Shown here: in pieces, positions 37,324-46,039 of the stretch | Position numbering within the stretch: position 1 is the stretch's first letter | Layout of the letters: every line of letters starts with the position of its first letter | Source: Enterococcus lactis | GTDB taxonomy: Bacteria > Bacillota > Bacilli > Lactobacillales > Enterococcaceae | Length of the DNA stretch: 64,000 nt | Assembly (NCBI RefSeq): GCF_015751045.1 | Contig: NZ_BNJW01000011.1 | Coordinates: forward strand, 1-64,000 | Direction of reading: 5' to 3' | The notes under the pieces: model-generated | The model's database searches: none | What the model was told of the DNA's origin: nothing | What the model saw: only the letters and a program-made list of their open reading frames with translations | Program-made: the position numbers and the translations under genes

Positions 37324-40026
37324 TTATTTTTTTATTTTGTTTTCAAGAAACATTTGTGTAAGAAACGCGATATCATCTTCTGAAATTTTTACCTGATATT
37401 TCCGTTCCAGTGCCATCAAGTTTGCTCGAATGATATCCATTTCCAAACGGTAAATTTTTGAGAAAATAGATAGTTTCTCAAATTGCCGATGCGTTTCTTT
37501 TTTGATCAATCCGTCTAGCATGAAGGCTAAATGGATGACAATTCCAGTATCTACTCCTGGTTCTACGATAATCGACAAATCTGTCTGGATCTGCTGAACT
37601 GTTTTTTGCAATGAGCGGATCAATTCATCAATAGAAAAGACATCACTTAATGATCCTGAAAGCGAATCAACAATTTTAGCTGTTGGAATCTCATCATCAG
37701 CTATACGCTTTAAAACATTCAATTTTTCATCATCAAAAACGTCATAGGCGGAAAAAAATGGGATATTTTGATAATCAACGTCAACCGTTCCTGCAATTGC
37801 TTTGATCTCGTATTCTTCCAATAAGGCATCAATGTGTTTTTTGAATGATTCGCGTTCTAAAAACTGCATCTGGATCAGTTCTACTTTGTCTTGATTAATC
37901 ACCGGCATAATCCGTTGATACAATTTGGCAGCTACTCCCTCACCAGTAAAACATGTCACGATGACGGCTTTTTTACGCTGTAAAGTTTCAGATTTTTCCG
38001 CTTTGAACTGATCACGTACGATTGATTCAAAGGAGAGCTGAATATTTTGATAGATTTCTTCTAAGCTTCTTCCAACACTTGCCATCCGTATCGCTTCTAT
38101 CACAATCATCGTACTTGTCATTGTGATAGCTTTCGTCCGAATGCCAGTCTCTTCATAAATCAAATCACTGAAGGTGTTTAATGATCCCATATCTGTTAAC
38201 AAAAGCAAGCCATTCGTCAAATGCCCCTGATAATTTTTGACATATTGTAGGACCTCTTCATACATTGTTTGAACTTCCATAACCAGTGGCATATTAAAAG
38301 CTTTCCCTACTTTTGTTCCTAATAGTTCTTGCGCCATCTCCAACATACTTGAAGCGGTCTGTCTGCCGTGCATCAGTACAAGAACATCTACTTTGTTTTC
38401 TTTAACGGGCTCACTTTCTCCTAAATTGATAGAAAGAAACATACTGATAAAGCCAATTTCATCAAAAGGAATCTCGACTTGTTCTTCTTCTTCAATGATT
38501 GTCGAAAGATCGATTGCTACCTGGAATTCCCTCTTAAAATTTTTTCGTACGTTATTCAAATCTGGATGGACAATCATATGTCCTTCTCTCACACGATCCA
38601 ATGTACTTTGCAAATGCAAAGCAAAAGCAAAACGAGCTTTTTCATTATAAATACGGTCTAACCGTTTTTCAGCCACATCATACAATTGATTGGTTAACCG
38701 CCAGATTTCATCTGGCAAAAGATCTTTCGGGATTGAACTTTTAGTCAATTCTTTGACATATGTCTGAAAATAAGCATCTACATCTTTTGAAATGAGCGTC
38801 TCCAAATCGATGTTCTCCACACCGGTTTCAGAAAGAGAAGTAACTTTTTCCTCAATATCGTTGTAGACTTGCATGTTTCTTTCTGGATCTTGTGACCAGA
38901 CGACATCAGCAAACCCTGGTTCAAATGTCAAATACTGGCTCTTACTGTCCATGAATCGGTCGAGGCGTTCTGGTATTTCCTTGATTTTCAGTAGTCCTTT
39001 TTGTACTTGAAGGGAAAGTTCTTCTTTTCGAATGATCAGCTTTTTCTCATGATGCGTTCGGTAATGTAAAAAAGATTTTGCACAGACTAATTTCAGGTCT
39101 CGTTTCACTTGACCGATATTCCCTTCCGCATCATAAAGCATGAAGGCAAGAATCGCTTCTTTTTCGATATCGATACGTTGATTCAAACGGTTCGCTTCTT
39201 GTTTGATAAAAAGAGAGATGATCTCATAACGCTCATCCAATGAACGCGAAGCAAGGTTTGGCAAGGTGATAGCCATAGGGATCCGTCGGTTGAAGGTAGT
39301 CAAGAAGCTTTCTGAAGATTCAGTCGTTGCCCCAATGATCTGAACTGATGCTTCATGTACTTGTGCACTTTCTCCAAGTGGACGATAGATACCTTTATCG
39401 ATGAAAGTAAACAGCATTTCCTGCCCTTCCGGTGGTAAACGGTGGATCTCATCTAAAAACAATATACCGCCGTCTGCTTTGGCGATTAGACCAGGACTGT
39501 CTTGCGCTGCTCCTGTGTAAGCCCCTTTTTTGATCCCAAAGATGTGTCCAAAGAGCAGTTGGGGATTTTGAGCATAATCCGCACAATTGAAAGAAACAAA
39601 TGGCGCATCGGCTGAAAGCATTTCAGATTCGATTGCAAAATGATACATACATTCCGCAAACATCGACTTCCCTGTACCAGTTTCTCCAAAAATAATGGTA
39701 TGCAGCCCCCGCGGCGGATAAAGAATCGCTGCTTTTGCCTGCTGTATGCTGACTTTTAAAGAATCATTTTCTCCAACGAGCGTTTCAAAAGTCACTTGCG
39801 TAGAAGAGTCGACATGTACTTCATCAGATTTTGATTTTTCCGTTGGCAAGGAGTAAACGACTGGTCGGCCAGCGGTTTTTACAATATGATGAGCCTTATA
39901 CAGTTCGCTTAAATATCGGCTTGCATTGCTTCGATCAATATTCAAGCGCTCAGCTACATCACTTGCTGTCAATCCTTGTTGGTTTTCTGTCAATAGATGC
40001 AAGATCTCTTCTTGACGTTCTTTCAC
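37324..40026 (-). CDS. LevR/CelR-like sigma-54-dependent PTS activator
   Basis: 900 residues. Domain order: a winged helix-turn-helix (SDVAERLNIDRSNASRYLSEL, about 19-39); an AAA+ sigma-54 activator domain (Walker A GETGTGKSMFAE, GAYTGA loop in KKGAYTGAAQDSP, Walker B GGILFLDEI); a PTS regulation domain; a mannose-type EIIA domain (LVLMHGRQTASSMLEMAQ); an EIIB-like part (VIVTCFTGEGVAAKL); and a C-terminal PRD. The GAFTGA-type loop shows that it contacts sigma-54. It presumably turns on the adjacent PTS operon when its sugar is present and HPr/EIIB phosphorylation is favourable. Confidence 0.92.
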   Translation of the reverse strand: MKERQEEILHLLTENQQGLTASDVAERLNIDRSNASRYLSELYKAHHIVKTAGRPVVYSLPTEKSKSDEVHVDSSTQVTFETLVGENDSLKVSIQQAKAAILYPPRGLHTIIFGETGTGKSMFAECMYHFAIESEMLSADAPFVSFNCADYAQNPQLLFGHIFGIKKGAYTGAAQDSPGLIAKADGGILFLDEIHRLPPEGQEMLFTFIDKGIYRPLGESAQVHEASVQIIGATTESSESFLTTFNRRIPMAITLPNLASRSLDERYEIISLFIKQEANRLNQRIDIEKEAILAFMLYDAEGNIGQVKRDLKLVCAKSFLHYRTHHEKKLIIRKEELSLQVQKGLLKIKEIPERLDRFMDSKSQYLTFEPGFADVVWSQDPERNMQVYNDIEEKVTSLSETGVENIDLETLISKDVDAYFQTYVKELTKSSIPKDLLPDEIWRLTNQLYDVAEKRLDRIYNEKARFAFALHLQSTLDRVREGHMIVHPDLNNVRKNFKREFQVAIDLSTIIEEEEQVEIPFDEIGFISMFLSINLGESEPVKENKVDVLVLMHGRQTASSMLEMAQELLGTKVGKAFNMPLVMEVQTMYEEVLQYVKNYQGHLTNGLLLLTDMGSLNTFSDLIYEETGIRTKAITMTSTMIVIEAIRMASVGRSLEEIYQNIQLSFESIVRDQFKAEKSETLQRKKAVIVTCFTGEGVAAKLYQRIMPVINQDKVELIQMQFLERESFKKHIDALLEEYEIKAIAGTVDVDYQNIPFFSAYDVFDDEKLNVLKRIADDEIPTAKIVDSLSGSLSDVFSIDELIRSLQKTVQQIQTDLSIIVEPGVDTGIVIHLAFMLDGLIKKETHRQFEKLSIFSKIYRLEMDIIRANLMALERKYQVKISEDDIAFLTQMFLENKIKK

Positions 40027-40088
40027 ATAATCCCTCCTCTGGCAACCAATTTTGTTCCCGTTTTCATAATCATAGCATAAAAAGGCGC

Positions 40089-41366
40089 TTATTTGCGCCT
40101 TGCTCCTTTATTTCTCTCTTTTTTTGATTTATTTTTAACTTTTTTTCTTGATTTGTTTTTGTTATGCTCTGGATTTTGTTCTTTCCCAGGAAAAGATTTC
40201 TTATACTTGTTATTCGCTGCGGTAGCTACATCTTCTTTGATTGGTTGATCCGTTTGTAACTTTCCTCCGTGCAGAAAAATCTCTTCAAGTGTTATGTTTG
40301 TCGGACGTAAAAGTCGTTTCAAATCTCTTAAATTGTTATCTTGTACGAGTGTGATCACTGTTCCTTCATTGCCCATTCGACCAGTTCTTCCAGAACGATG
40401 CAAGTAAGCTTCTTCACTTAACGGCACTTCTGCATTCACGACATAAGGAAGTCCTGTAATATCTAAACCTCTAGCCGCCACATCTGTGGTCAAAAGTGCG
40501 CTGATCTTTTTCTTTTTGAATTGTTCCAACGCCGCTTTTCGGAGCAGCTTGTTTTGATCAGAGGCCAGGCTTCCTACAGGTACCCCTCTATACAGCAATT
40601 TTTCTTCCATCACACCTAATTCAGTCAGTTGATTAAAGAAAATCAGACCTTGAAAATCTTCTATGTGAGTGAGACGTCTTAGATATTCATCTTTCTTTCG
40701 TATTGGCACTCGTAAAAAGTAATGTCTCAAGCCTTTTTGAGAATCATCTTCTGCTGTCACGTCGATCGTCTCAAACGTTTTCCCAGTGATTTTTTCAATG
40801 CTTTCAAGGGAACGATCTGCTGTTGCTGAAAAAAAGGCTAGCTGATATTCTGTCGGAGCTTGATGAAGAATCTGATCAATGATTTGGCTGTTCCCCGCAT
40901 CAAATAGCTGGTCTGCTTCATCAAATACCATTGTTTTCACTTGATGTGCTTTTATTTTTTTAGCTTTCATCAATTCCAATATTCTTCCTGGTGTACCAAT
41001 CAAGATTTCTGGTTTTTTCTTCAAACCTTCAATTTGTCGTTTAACGTTTGCTCCGCCCACCAAAGATTGGACTTTCAATTCTTTGTCTTTTCCCCATTCA
41101 CGTGCAACATCTGCTACTTGAATAGCTAGTTCTTGAGAAGATGCAAAGATAACCAACGCACTTGCTTCACCTGGCTCTACGTTTAGTAGTAACGGCCAAA
41201 GATAAGCCAGTGTTTTACCTGAACCTGTTGGAGAGATGGCTACTATGCTTTGTTTATTGCTTAATGGCTGAAAAACTGCCTGTTGAATAAGAGAAGGTGT
41301 AATAAATCCTTTATTCTCATAATTTTTCTGCCAATTTTCGGGAAATACTTGTACAAATTCGTTCAT
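40089..41366 (-). CDS. DEAD-box RNA helicase
   Basis: 425 residues. Motifs: I SPTGSGKTLAYLWP, II VFDEADQLFD, III FFSATADRS, and VI AYLHRSGRTGRMG. The C-terminal ~45 residues are a Lys/Asn/Arg-rich RNA-binding tail (KNKSRKKVKNKSKKERNK). Probably unwinds RNA in ribosome assembly or mRNA turnover. Start overlaps the stop of the oxidoreductase gene by one base. Confidence 0.92.
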   Translation of the reverse strand: MNEFVQVFPENWQKNYENKGFITPSLIQQAVFQPLSNKQSIVAISPTGSGKTLAYLWPLLLNVEPGEASALVIFASSQELAIQVADVAREWGKDKELKVQSLVGGANVKRQIEGLKKKPEILIGTPGRILELMKAKKIKAHQVKTMVFDEADQLFDAGNSQIIDQILHQAPTEYQLAFFSATADRSLESIEKITGKTFETIDVTAEDDSQKGLRHYFLRVPIRKKDEYLRRLTHIEDFQGLIFFNQLTELGVMEEKLLYRGVPVGSLASDQNKLLRKAALEQFKKKKISALLTTDVAARGLDITGLPYVVNAEVPLSEEAYLHRSGRTGRMGNEGTVITLVQDNNLRDLKRLLRPTNITLEEIFLHGGKLQTDQPIKEDVATAANNKYKKSFPGKEQNPEHNKNKSRKKVKNKSKKERNKGARRK

Positions 41367-42379
41367 TAAAAATCTTCCTCATTATCTGCATCGAATTTGA
41401 TGCCACCATTTTTTCTTAAATCATAAATCACTTGGTTCACATTTCTAGCTAGCTCGATCCACTCTTCATACAATAATCCCCAAGCTGGATCTTTCGGATG
41501 AGTCATGACATTGGCAAAATCCTCTGCTTCATCTGCCATTGGATTTTCTGCAGCTGTTACTGCTAAGTCAATGATTTCTTCGTGTACCCGATCATGAAAC
41601 TCTGCTTGTTCGATTGCATTGACGCCATTCATCACTAGCGTTCCTGAGTCAAAATAGATCTCTGATGGCAGATAAGAATCACCGATTTTACCTGGTTGGA
41701 TCGATACATCGAAAGTATCATAACGCAAGATTCCCCATCCAAGACCATCCACACCAGTAGAAATCTTTCTTGGGAAATAATGGACTTCTTTTGGCATTCC
41801 AAACCAAGCGACAGTTGCATACACAAGGTAAACACCTAAATCCATCAATGCACCACCTGAGAAATGAGTCGAGAAGATATTTGGTTCTTCTCCATCTAAT
41901 ACTTGGTCATAACGCGAAGAATATTTCATATAGCTGAAATTTGCACCGATTATCTCGTCTTTTAATGGTAAGTAATCGGCAATCTTTTTAAAACCTGATT
42001 CATGGATATTTCTTGCTGCTTCAAAAAAATACACATTGTGTTCATTTGCCAAATGGATGATTTCATCCATTTCTTTTGGCGTCGAAAAAGCTGGCTTTTC
42101 CACTATTACATTTTTACCTGCCAAAATTGCTTGCTTAGTCTGACTAAAATGAAGACTATTTGGAGAAGCTATATAAACAGTGTCCATATGAGCAATATTG
42201 AAAAAAGTCTTCAAATCTGTTGCAAATTCGATATCCCCTTCATAATGAGAACCAAATTCCTGTGCTTTTTCCAAATGTCTAGAATATACCGCTGTCAATT
42301 CATATTTTTTTGTGCTCAAAGCTGCTTGGACAAATTGATGAGTGATCCAATTTGTTCCAATAATACCTAAGTTGATCAT
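41366..42379 (-). CDS. Gfo/Idh/MocA-family oxidoreductase
   Basis: 337 residues. An N-terminal Rossmann fold (INLGIIGTNWITHQFVQAAL, then ELTAVYSRHLEKAQEF) and the EKP motif in KNVIVEKPAFSTPKEMDE place it in the family. Residues 130-337 form the C-terminal beta-sheet domain. Substrate unknown, probably a sugar or polyol derivative. GAAGG precedes the ATG. Confidence 0.9.
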   Translation of the reverse strand: MINLGIIGTNWITHQFVQAALSTKKYELTAVYSRHLEKAQEFGSHYEGDIEFATDLKTFFNIAHMDTVYIASPNSLHFSQTKQAILAGKNVIVEKPAFSTPKEMDEIIHLANEHNVYFFEAARNIHESGFKKIADYLPLKDEIIGANFSYMKYSSRYDQVLDGEEPNIFSTHFSGGALMDLGVYLVYATVAWFGMPKEVHYFPRKISTGVDGLGWGILRYDTFDVSIQPGKIGDSYLPSEIYFDSGTLVMNGVNAIEQAEFHDRVHEEIIDLAVTAAENPMADEAEDFANVMTHPKDPAWGLLYEEWIELARNVNQVIYDLRKNGGIKFDADNEEDF

Positions 42380-42394
42380 TTTTTTACCTTCTTT

Positions 42395-43123
42395 CTATTG
42401 TATAGGATCTTCAAACGGGATAGCTACATCAAATGGGATAGCCTGCTTGACAGTTACCTCATCTGCCGTTACTTGACAATTATAGGCGAGGATTTGCACT
42501 CCACTTTGCTGCGCATGTCGAACCATATCAGCTAGTGCTGGTTGCATTTCTTCATGGATCGTTGCGAAATGAAGATGTTCGAATTGAGCAATAAACAAGA
42601 CATAAGCGGCATAACCATCTTGTGCGGCATACGCTAATTCTCCAACATGTTTCAATCCTCTGAGTGTAGGCGCATCAGGAAAAGCACCAATTGCTTTATT
42701 TTCAAGCGTCATACCTTTGACTTCAACAAATGCTTTTTGTCCGGCCGCCGTCTCCAAATAAATATCAAATTTGGAGTGAAGATAAGTTACTTCCCGCTTG
42801 CATGCTGTAAATGGACCAGTTAATCCTGGTAAAAGGATCGTGCCGTCTAAAATACCGTCAGTTGCCAACTGATTAGGCAATTGACTATCGATATTGAACC
42901 AATCACCCTTCTTTTTTACAGCAATCAAATCATAGTCGGTTTTCCTTTTAGGTCCAGGAGCAAATACAATAGCCACTTCAGCGCCCGTTATCAGGACCTC
43001 TTTTCCTCTGCCTGTATTTTTGACATGCGCGATAATCATTTCTCCGTCTTTTTTCATGCAATGTGCAATAAACCGATTCGGGCGGTCAATAAAAAAAGCT
43101 GTTTCAACTTGCTGATACTTCAA
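42395..43123 (-). CDS. sfsA: SfsA (sugar fermentation stimulation protein / nuclease family)
   Basis: 242 residues typical of SfsA: RPNRFIAHCMKKDGEMIIAHVKNTGR at the N-terminus and YLETAAGQKAFVEVKGMTLE (a PD-(D/E)xK-like core), then FPDAPTLRGLKHVGELAY. The start is a TTG with AGGTGACA eight bases upstream. The biochemical role is uncertain; some members show DNA/RNA binding or nuclease activity. Confidence 0.92.
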   Translation of the reverse strand: MKYQQVETAFFIDRPNRFIAHCMKKDGEMIIAHVKNTGRGKEVLITGAEVAIVFAPGPKRKTDYDLIAVKKKGDWFNIDSQLPNQLATDGILDGTILLPGLTGPFTACKREVTYLHSKFDIYLETAAGQKAFVEVKGMTLENKAIGAFPDAPTLRGLKHVGELAYAAQDGYAAYVLFIAQFEHLHFATIHEEMQPALADMVRHAQQSGVQILAYNCQVTADEVTVKQAIPFDVAIPFEDPIQ

Positions 43124-43287
43124 ATTATGTCACCTGTCTTCCTACTATGTATCCTATCATAATTTGTGGAAAAACAGTAAAAAAACCAGTCGAAAGTCTT
43201 AGAGAAATTTTAGTTTTTATTCGGTACAATGAAATAAAGAAGGAAGAATGTTTCTATACGATGATTTTCTCATAAAGGAGTGATTTG

Positions 43288-43629
43288 GTGATAAAAAAAA
43301 TGATCTATTTTCTTGGTTCACTCGTTGCCGTTCTCTCAAGTTGGATTTACTTGAAAAAGAAAAAACAAGCAGAAAAATCTGAAAGACTCTCGAGGTATCA
43401 AGGTACATGGTTCTTCAGTGATAGCCAGCAAAAACAACAATTACAGATTACATCTGATTACACGTTTTTGATCAACGGTCAGTCACTTGGCACATCTGTG
43501 GTAGAAATAGATGAACAGCGTTTAGTCGTACGTGATCAATACGGTTTTTATCTTGTCTTTTCTTATCCCGAACAAACTCTTTATGATGAATCTGCAGATA
43601 TCTCGTATAAGTTGACATCTGAAAAATAG
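43288..43629 (+). CDS. DUF4828-like membrane-anchored small protein
   Basis: 113 residues from a GTG after AAAGGAGTGATTTG; a TTG one codon earlier is possible. An N-terminal membrane helix (MIYFLGSLVAVLSSWIYL) is followed by a basic linker (KKKKQAEKSERLS) and a lipocalin-like beta domain (YQGTWFFSDSQQKQQLQI). Matches DUF4828 by eye. Function unknown. Confidence 0.8.
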   Translation: MIKKMIYFLGSLVAVLSSWIYLKKKKQAEKSERLSRYQGTWFFSDSQQKQQLQITSDYTFLINGQSLGTSVVEIDEQRLVVRDQYGFYLVFSYPEQTLYDESADISYKLTSEK

Positions 43630-43652
43630 ACACCTCCCAATATATATCTATA

Positions 43653-43692
43653 AACGAAAGTATGAGTCTTCTTTCTCGTCTTTCGTTTTTTG
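43653..43692 (+). terminator. Terminator after the DUF4828-like gene
   Basis: AACGAAAG (43653-43660) and CTTTCGTT (43680-43687), followed by TTTTTG. The loop is 19 bases. Confidence 0.65.
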
Positions 43693-43802
43693 TTGTAAAA
43701 ACGTCCAAAAATCCTTTGTTTTTTATTTAGAAAAATAGTCAATTAACGTTTTTTTTGTTACACTTACTAATGATGGTTTTTACCATGAAAGGATGATCGA
43801 AT

Positions 43803-44450
43803 ATGACACCAAATCGAGAAGATTATTTGAAAATCATTTTAGAACTAGGCGGAGATACAACGAAAGTCAACAATAAACAAATCGTATCTAGCCTGGATGT
43901 CTCGGCTGCATCTGTCAGTGAAATGATTTCTAAACTTGTGAAAGAAGAGCTTGTAGAACATTCCCCTTATCAAGGTGTACAATTGACTGCAAGCGGACTG
44001 CAAAAAGCTAGCAGTTTGATTCGCAAACATCGTTTATGGGAAGTTTTTTTAGTTGAACATTTAGACTATAGCTGGAATGAAGTCCACGATGATGCTGAAG
44101 TATTGGAACATGTGACTTCGGAACATCTTGCAGATCATTTAGAAAACTATTTGAATCATCCTGAACATTGTCCTCATGGAGGATCGATTCCTAAAAAAGA
44201 GGAAGTCGTCCATGAAGAACGCCGACAAACACTAGAATCCTATCCTGTCGGTACAAAAGTGCGTATCGCACGAGTGCTTGATGAAAAAGAATTGTTGGAT
44301 TACTTAGTCACAATTGACCTGAATATCAACGAAGAGTATGAGATCGTTGATATCGCAGCTTATGAAGGACCAATCACTATCCAAAATGATAGAAAGAAAA
44401 TACCCGTCAGCTTCAAGGCGGCCAGCACGATTTTTGTCGATAAAATATAA
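43803..44450 (+). CDS. DtxR/MntR-type metal-dependent regulator
   Basis: 215 residues: N-terminal winged helix (MTPNREDYLKIILELGG, SASVSEMISKLVKEELVEH), a metal-binding dimerisation domain (HRLWEVFLVEHLDYSWNEVHDDAEVLEH, DHLENYLNHPEHCPHGG), and a C-terminal SH3-like FeoA domain. It probably represses manganese or iron uptake when metal is plentiful. Metal identity is not certain. It lies 14 bases before zwf, and may share its promoter. Confidence 0.88.
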   Translation: MTPNREDYLKIILELGGDTTKVNNKQIVSSLDVSAASVSEMISKLVKEELVEHSPYQGVQLTASGLQKASSLIRKHRLWEVFLVEHLDYSWNEVHDDAEVLEHVTSEHLADHLENYLNHPEHCPHGGSIPKKEEVVHEERRQTLESYPVGTKVRIARVLDEKELLDYLVTIDLNINEEYEIVDIAAYEGPITIQNDRKKIPVSFKAASTIFVDKI

Positions 44451-44464
44451 AGGAGTGTATCTAC

Positions 44465-45991
44465 ATGTCTAATGAAAAAAATGTATTGTTTACGATATTC
44501 GGCGGCACAGGTGACCTAGCCCAACGTAAATTGTACCCGTCTTTGTTCCGCCTTTACAGAAAAGGAAATTTAGGCGAGCATTTTGCCGTGATTGGAACCG
44601 CTCGCCGTCCTTGGAGCGATGAACACTACCGTGAAGTTGTCAAAGAAACGATCCGTGCATTGAATCCTTCTGATGAAGAAGCAACTACTTTTGCTAGTCA
44701 TTTTTACTACCAATCCCATGATGTAAATGATTCAACACATTATCAAACATTAAAAGAATTGTCTGACCGATTAGATGGACACTATCAGTTAAACGGCAAT
44801 CGCGTCTATTATTTGGCCATGGCACCTCAATTTTTCGGAACGATCGTTTCTCATTTAAAATCACAAAACATTATGACAAAAAATGGCTTCAATCGTTTGA
44901 TTATAGAAAAACCGTTTGGATCGGATTACCAATCTGCTTTCGAATTGAATCAGCAAATCAGAGAAGTATTCCCTGAACAAGATATTTTCAGGATCGATCA
45001 TTATTTAGGGAAAGAAATGATCCAAAACATCTCAGCTATCCGTTTTGCCAATAATATTTTTGAGGCTCAATGGAATAATCGTTACATCGATAATATCCAA
45101 ATCACTTTTGGTGAAAACCTTGGTGTAGAAGATCGCGGGGGCTACTACGATCATAGTGGCGCACTGAAAGACATGGTGCAAAATCATATTTTGCAAGTTG
45201 TAGCATTACTTGCAATGGAACCACCAGTAGCATTTTCCGAAAAAGAAATCCGTACAGAAAAGATCAAAGCATTGAAAGCAATCCGCATCTACAACGAAGA
45301 AGAAGTGTTAGAAAACTTCGTTCGTGGACAATATGCTCAAGGTGAATTAGATGGCGTACAATTCAAAGGTTATCGAGAAGAAGACAAAGTGGATGCTCAA
45401 TCAGAGACCGAAACCTTCGTCGCAGGAAAATTCACTATCGACAACTTCCGTTGGTCTGGTGTTCCCTTCTATGTGCGTACAGGCAAACGTTTGACTGAAA
45501 AAGGTACTCGGATCAATATCGTGTTCAAACAGGTTCCTGTTAATGTATTCAAAACATCTGTCGATGAACCATGTGACGATACGACACTCCCACCGAATGT
45601 TCTAACGATCTATATCCAGCCAACTGAAGGATTTTCTTTATCCCTGAATGGAAAAGAAGTAGGTCAAGGGTTTGAAACGGAACCAATCAAATTAGAATTT
45701 CGAAATAGTGCAGAAATGGTTGAAAATAGCCCAGAAGCTTACGAAAAATTACTGCTAGATGCGTTGAATGGTGATGGAACGAATTTCTCTCATTGGGAAG
45801 AAGTCGCTCAATCTTGGCATATCGTGGATGTCATTCGCAAAGCTTGGGACCAAACACAACCGGACTTTCCAAACTACAAAGCCGGATCAATGGGGCCTAA
45901 AGCAGCTTTCGAACTACTCGAAAAAGACGGATTCGAATGGATCTGGCAACCAGATAACTGGTATCGCGAACGTGGAAAATTAATCGATTGA
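44465..45991 (+). CDS. zwf: Glucose-6-phosphate 1-dehydrogenase
   Basis: 508 residues. NADP-binding GGTGDLAQRKLYPSL at 13-27 and the active-site motif RIDHYLGKE (about 177-185) are diagnostic. First step of the pentose phosphate pathway, making NADPH and 6-phosphogluconolactone. AAAGGAGTG precedes the ATG. Followed by a strong bidirectional terminator. Confidence 0.97.
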   Translation: MSNEKNVLFTIFGGTGDLAQRKLYPSLFRLYRKGNLGEHFAVIGTARRPWSDEHYREVVKETIRALNPSDEEATTFASHFYYQSHDVNDSTHYQTLKELSDRLDGHYQLNGNRVYYLAMAPQFFGTIVSHLKSQNIMTKNGFNRLIIEKPFGSDYQSAFELNQQIREVFPEQDIFRIDHYLGKEMIQNISAIRFANNIFEAQWNNRYIDNIQITFGENLGVEDRGGYYDHSGALKDMVQNHILQVVALLAMEPPVAFSEKEIRTEKIKALKAIRIYNEEEVLENFVRGQYAQGELDGVQFKGYREEDKVDAQSETETFVAGKFTIDNFRWSGVPFYVRTGKRLTEKGTRINIVFKQVPVNVFKTSVDEPCDDTTLPPNVLTIYIQPTEGFSLSLNGKEVGQGFETEPIKLEFRNSAEMVENSPEAYEKLLLDALNGDGTNFSHWEEVAQSWHIVDVIRKAWDQTQPDFPNYKAGSMGPKAAFELLEKDGFEWIWQPDNWYRERGKLID

Positions 45992-45995
45992 TAAC

Positions 45996-46034
45996 AAAAG
46001 GGGTTGTGACAAAAAACATGTCACAACCCCTTTT
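45996..46034. terminator. Bidirectional terminator between zwf and ileS
   Basis: AAAAGGGGTTGTGACA pairs with TGTCACAACCCCTTTT around a short A-rich loop. Confidence 0.9.
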
Positions 46035-46039
46035 CCATT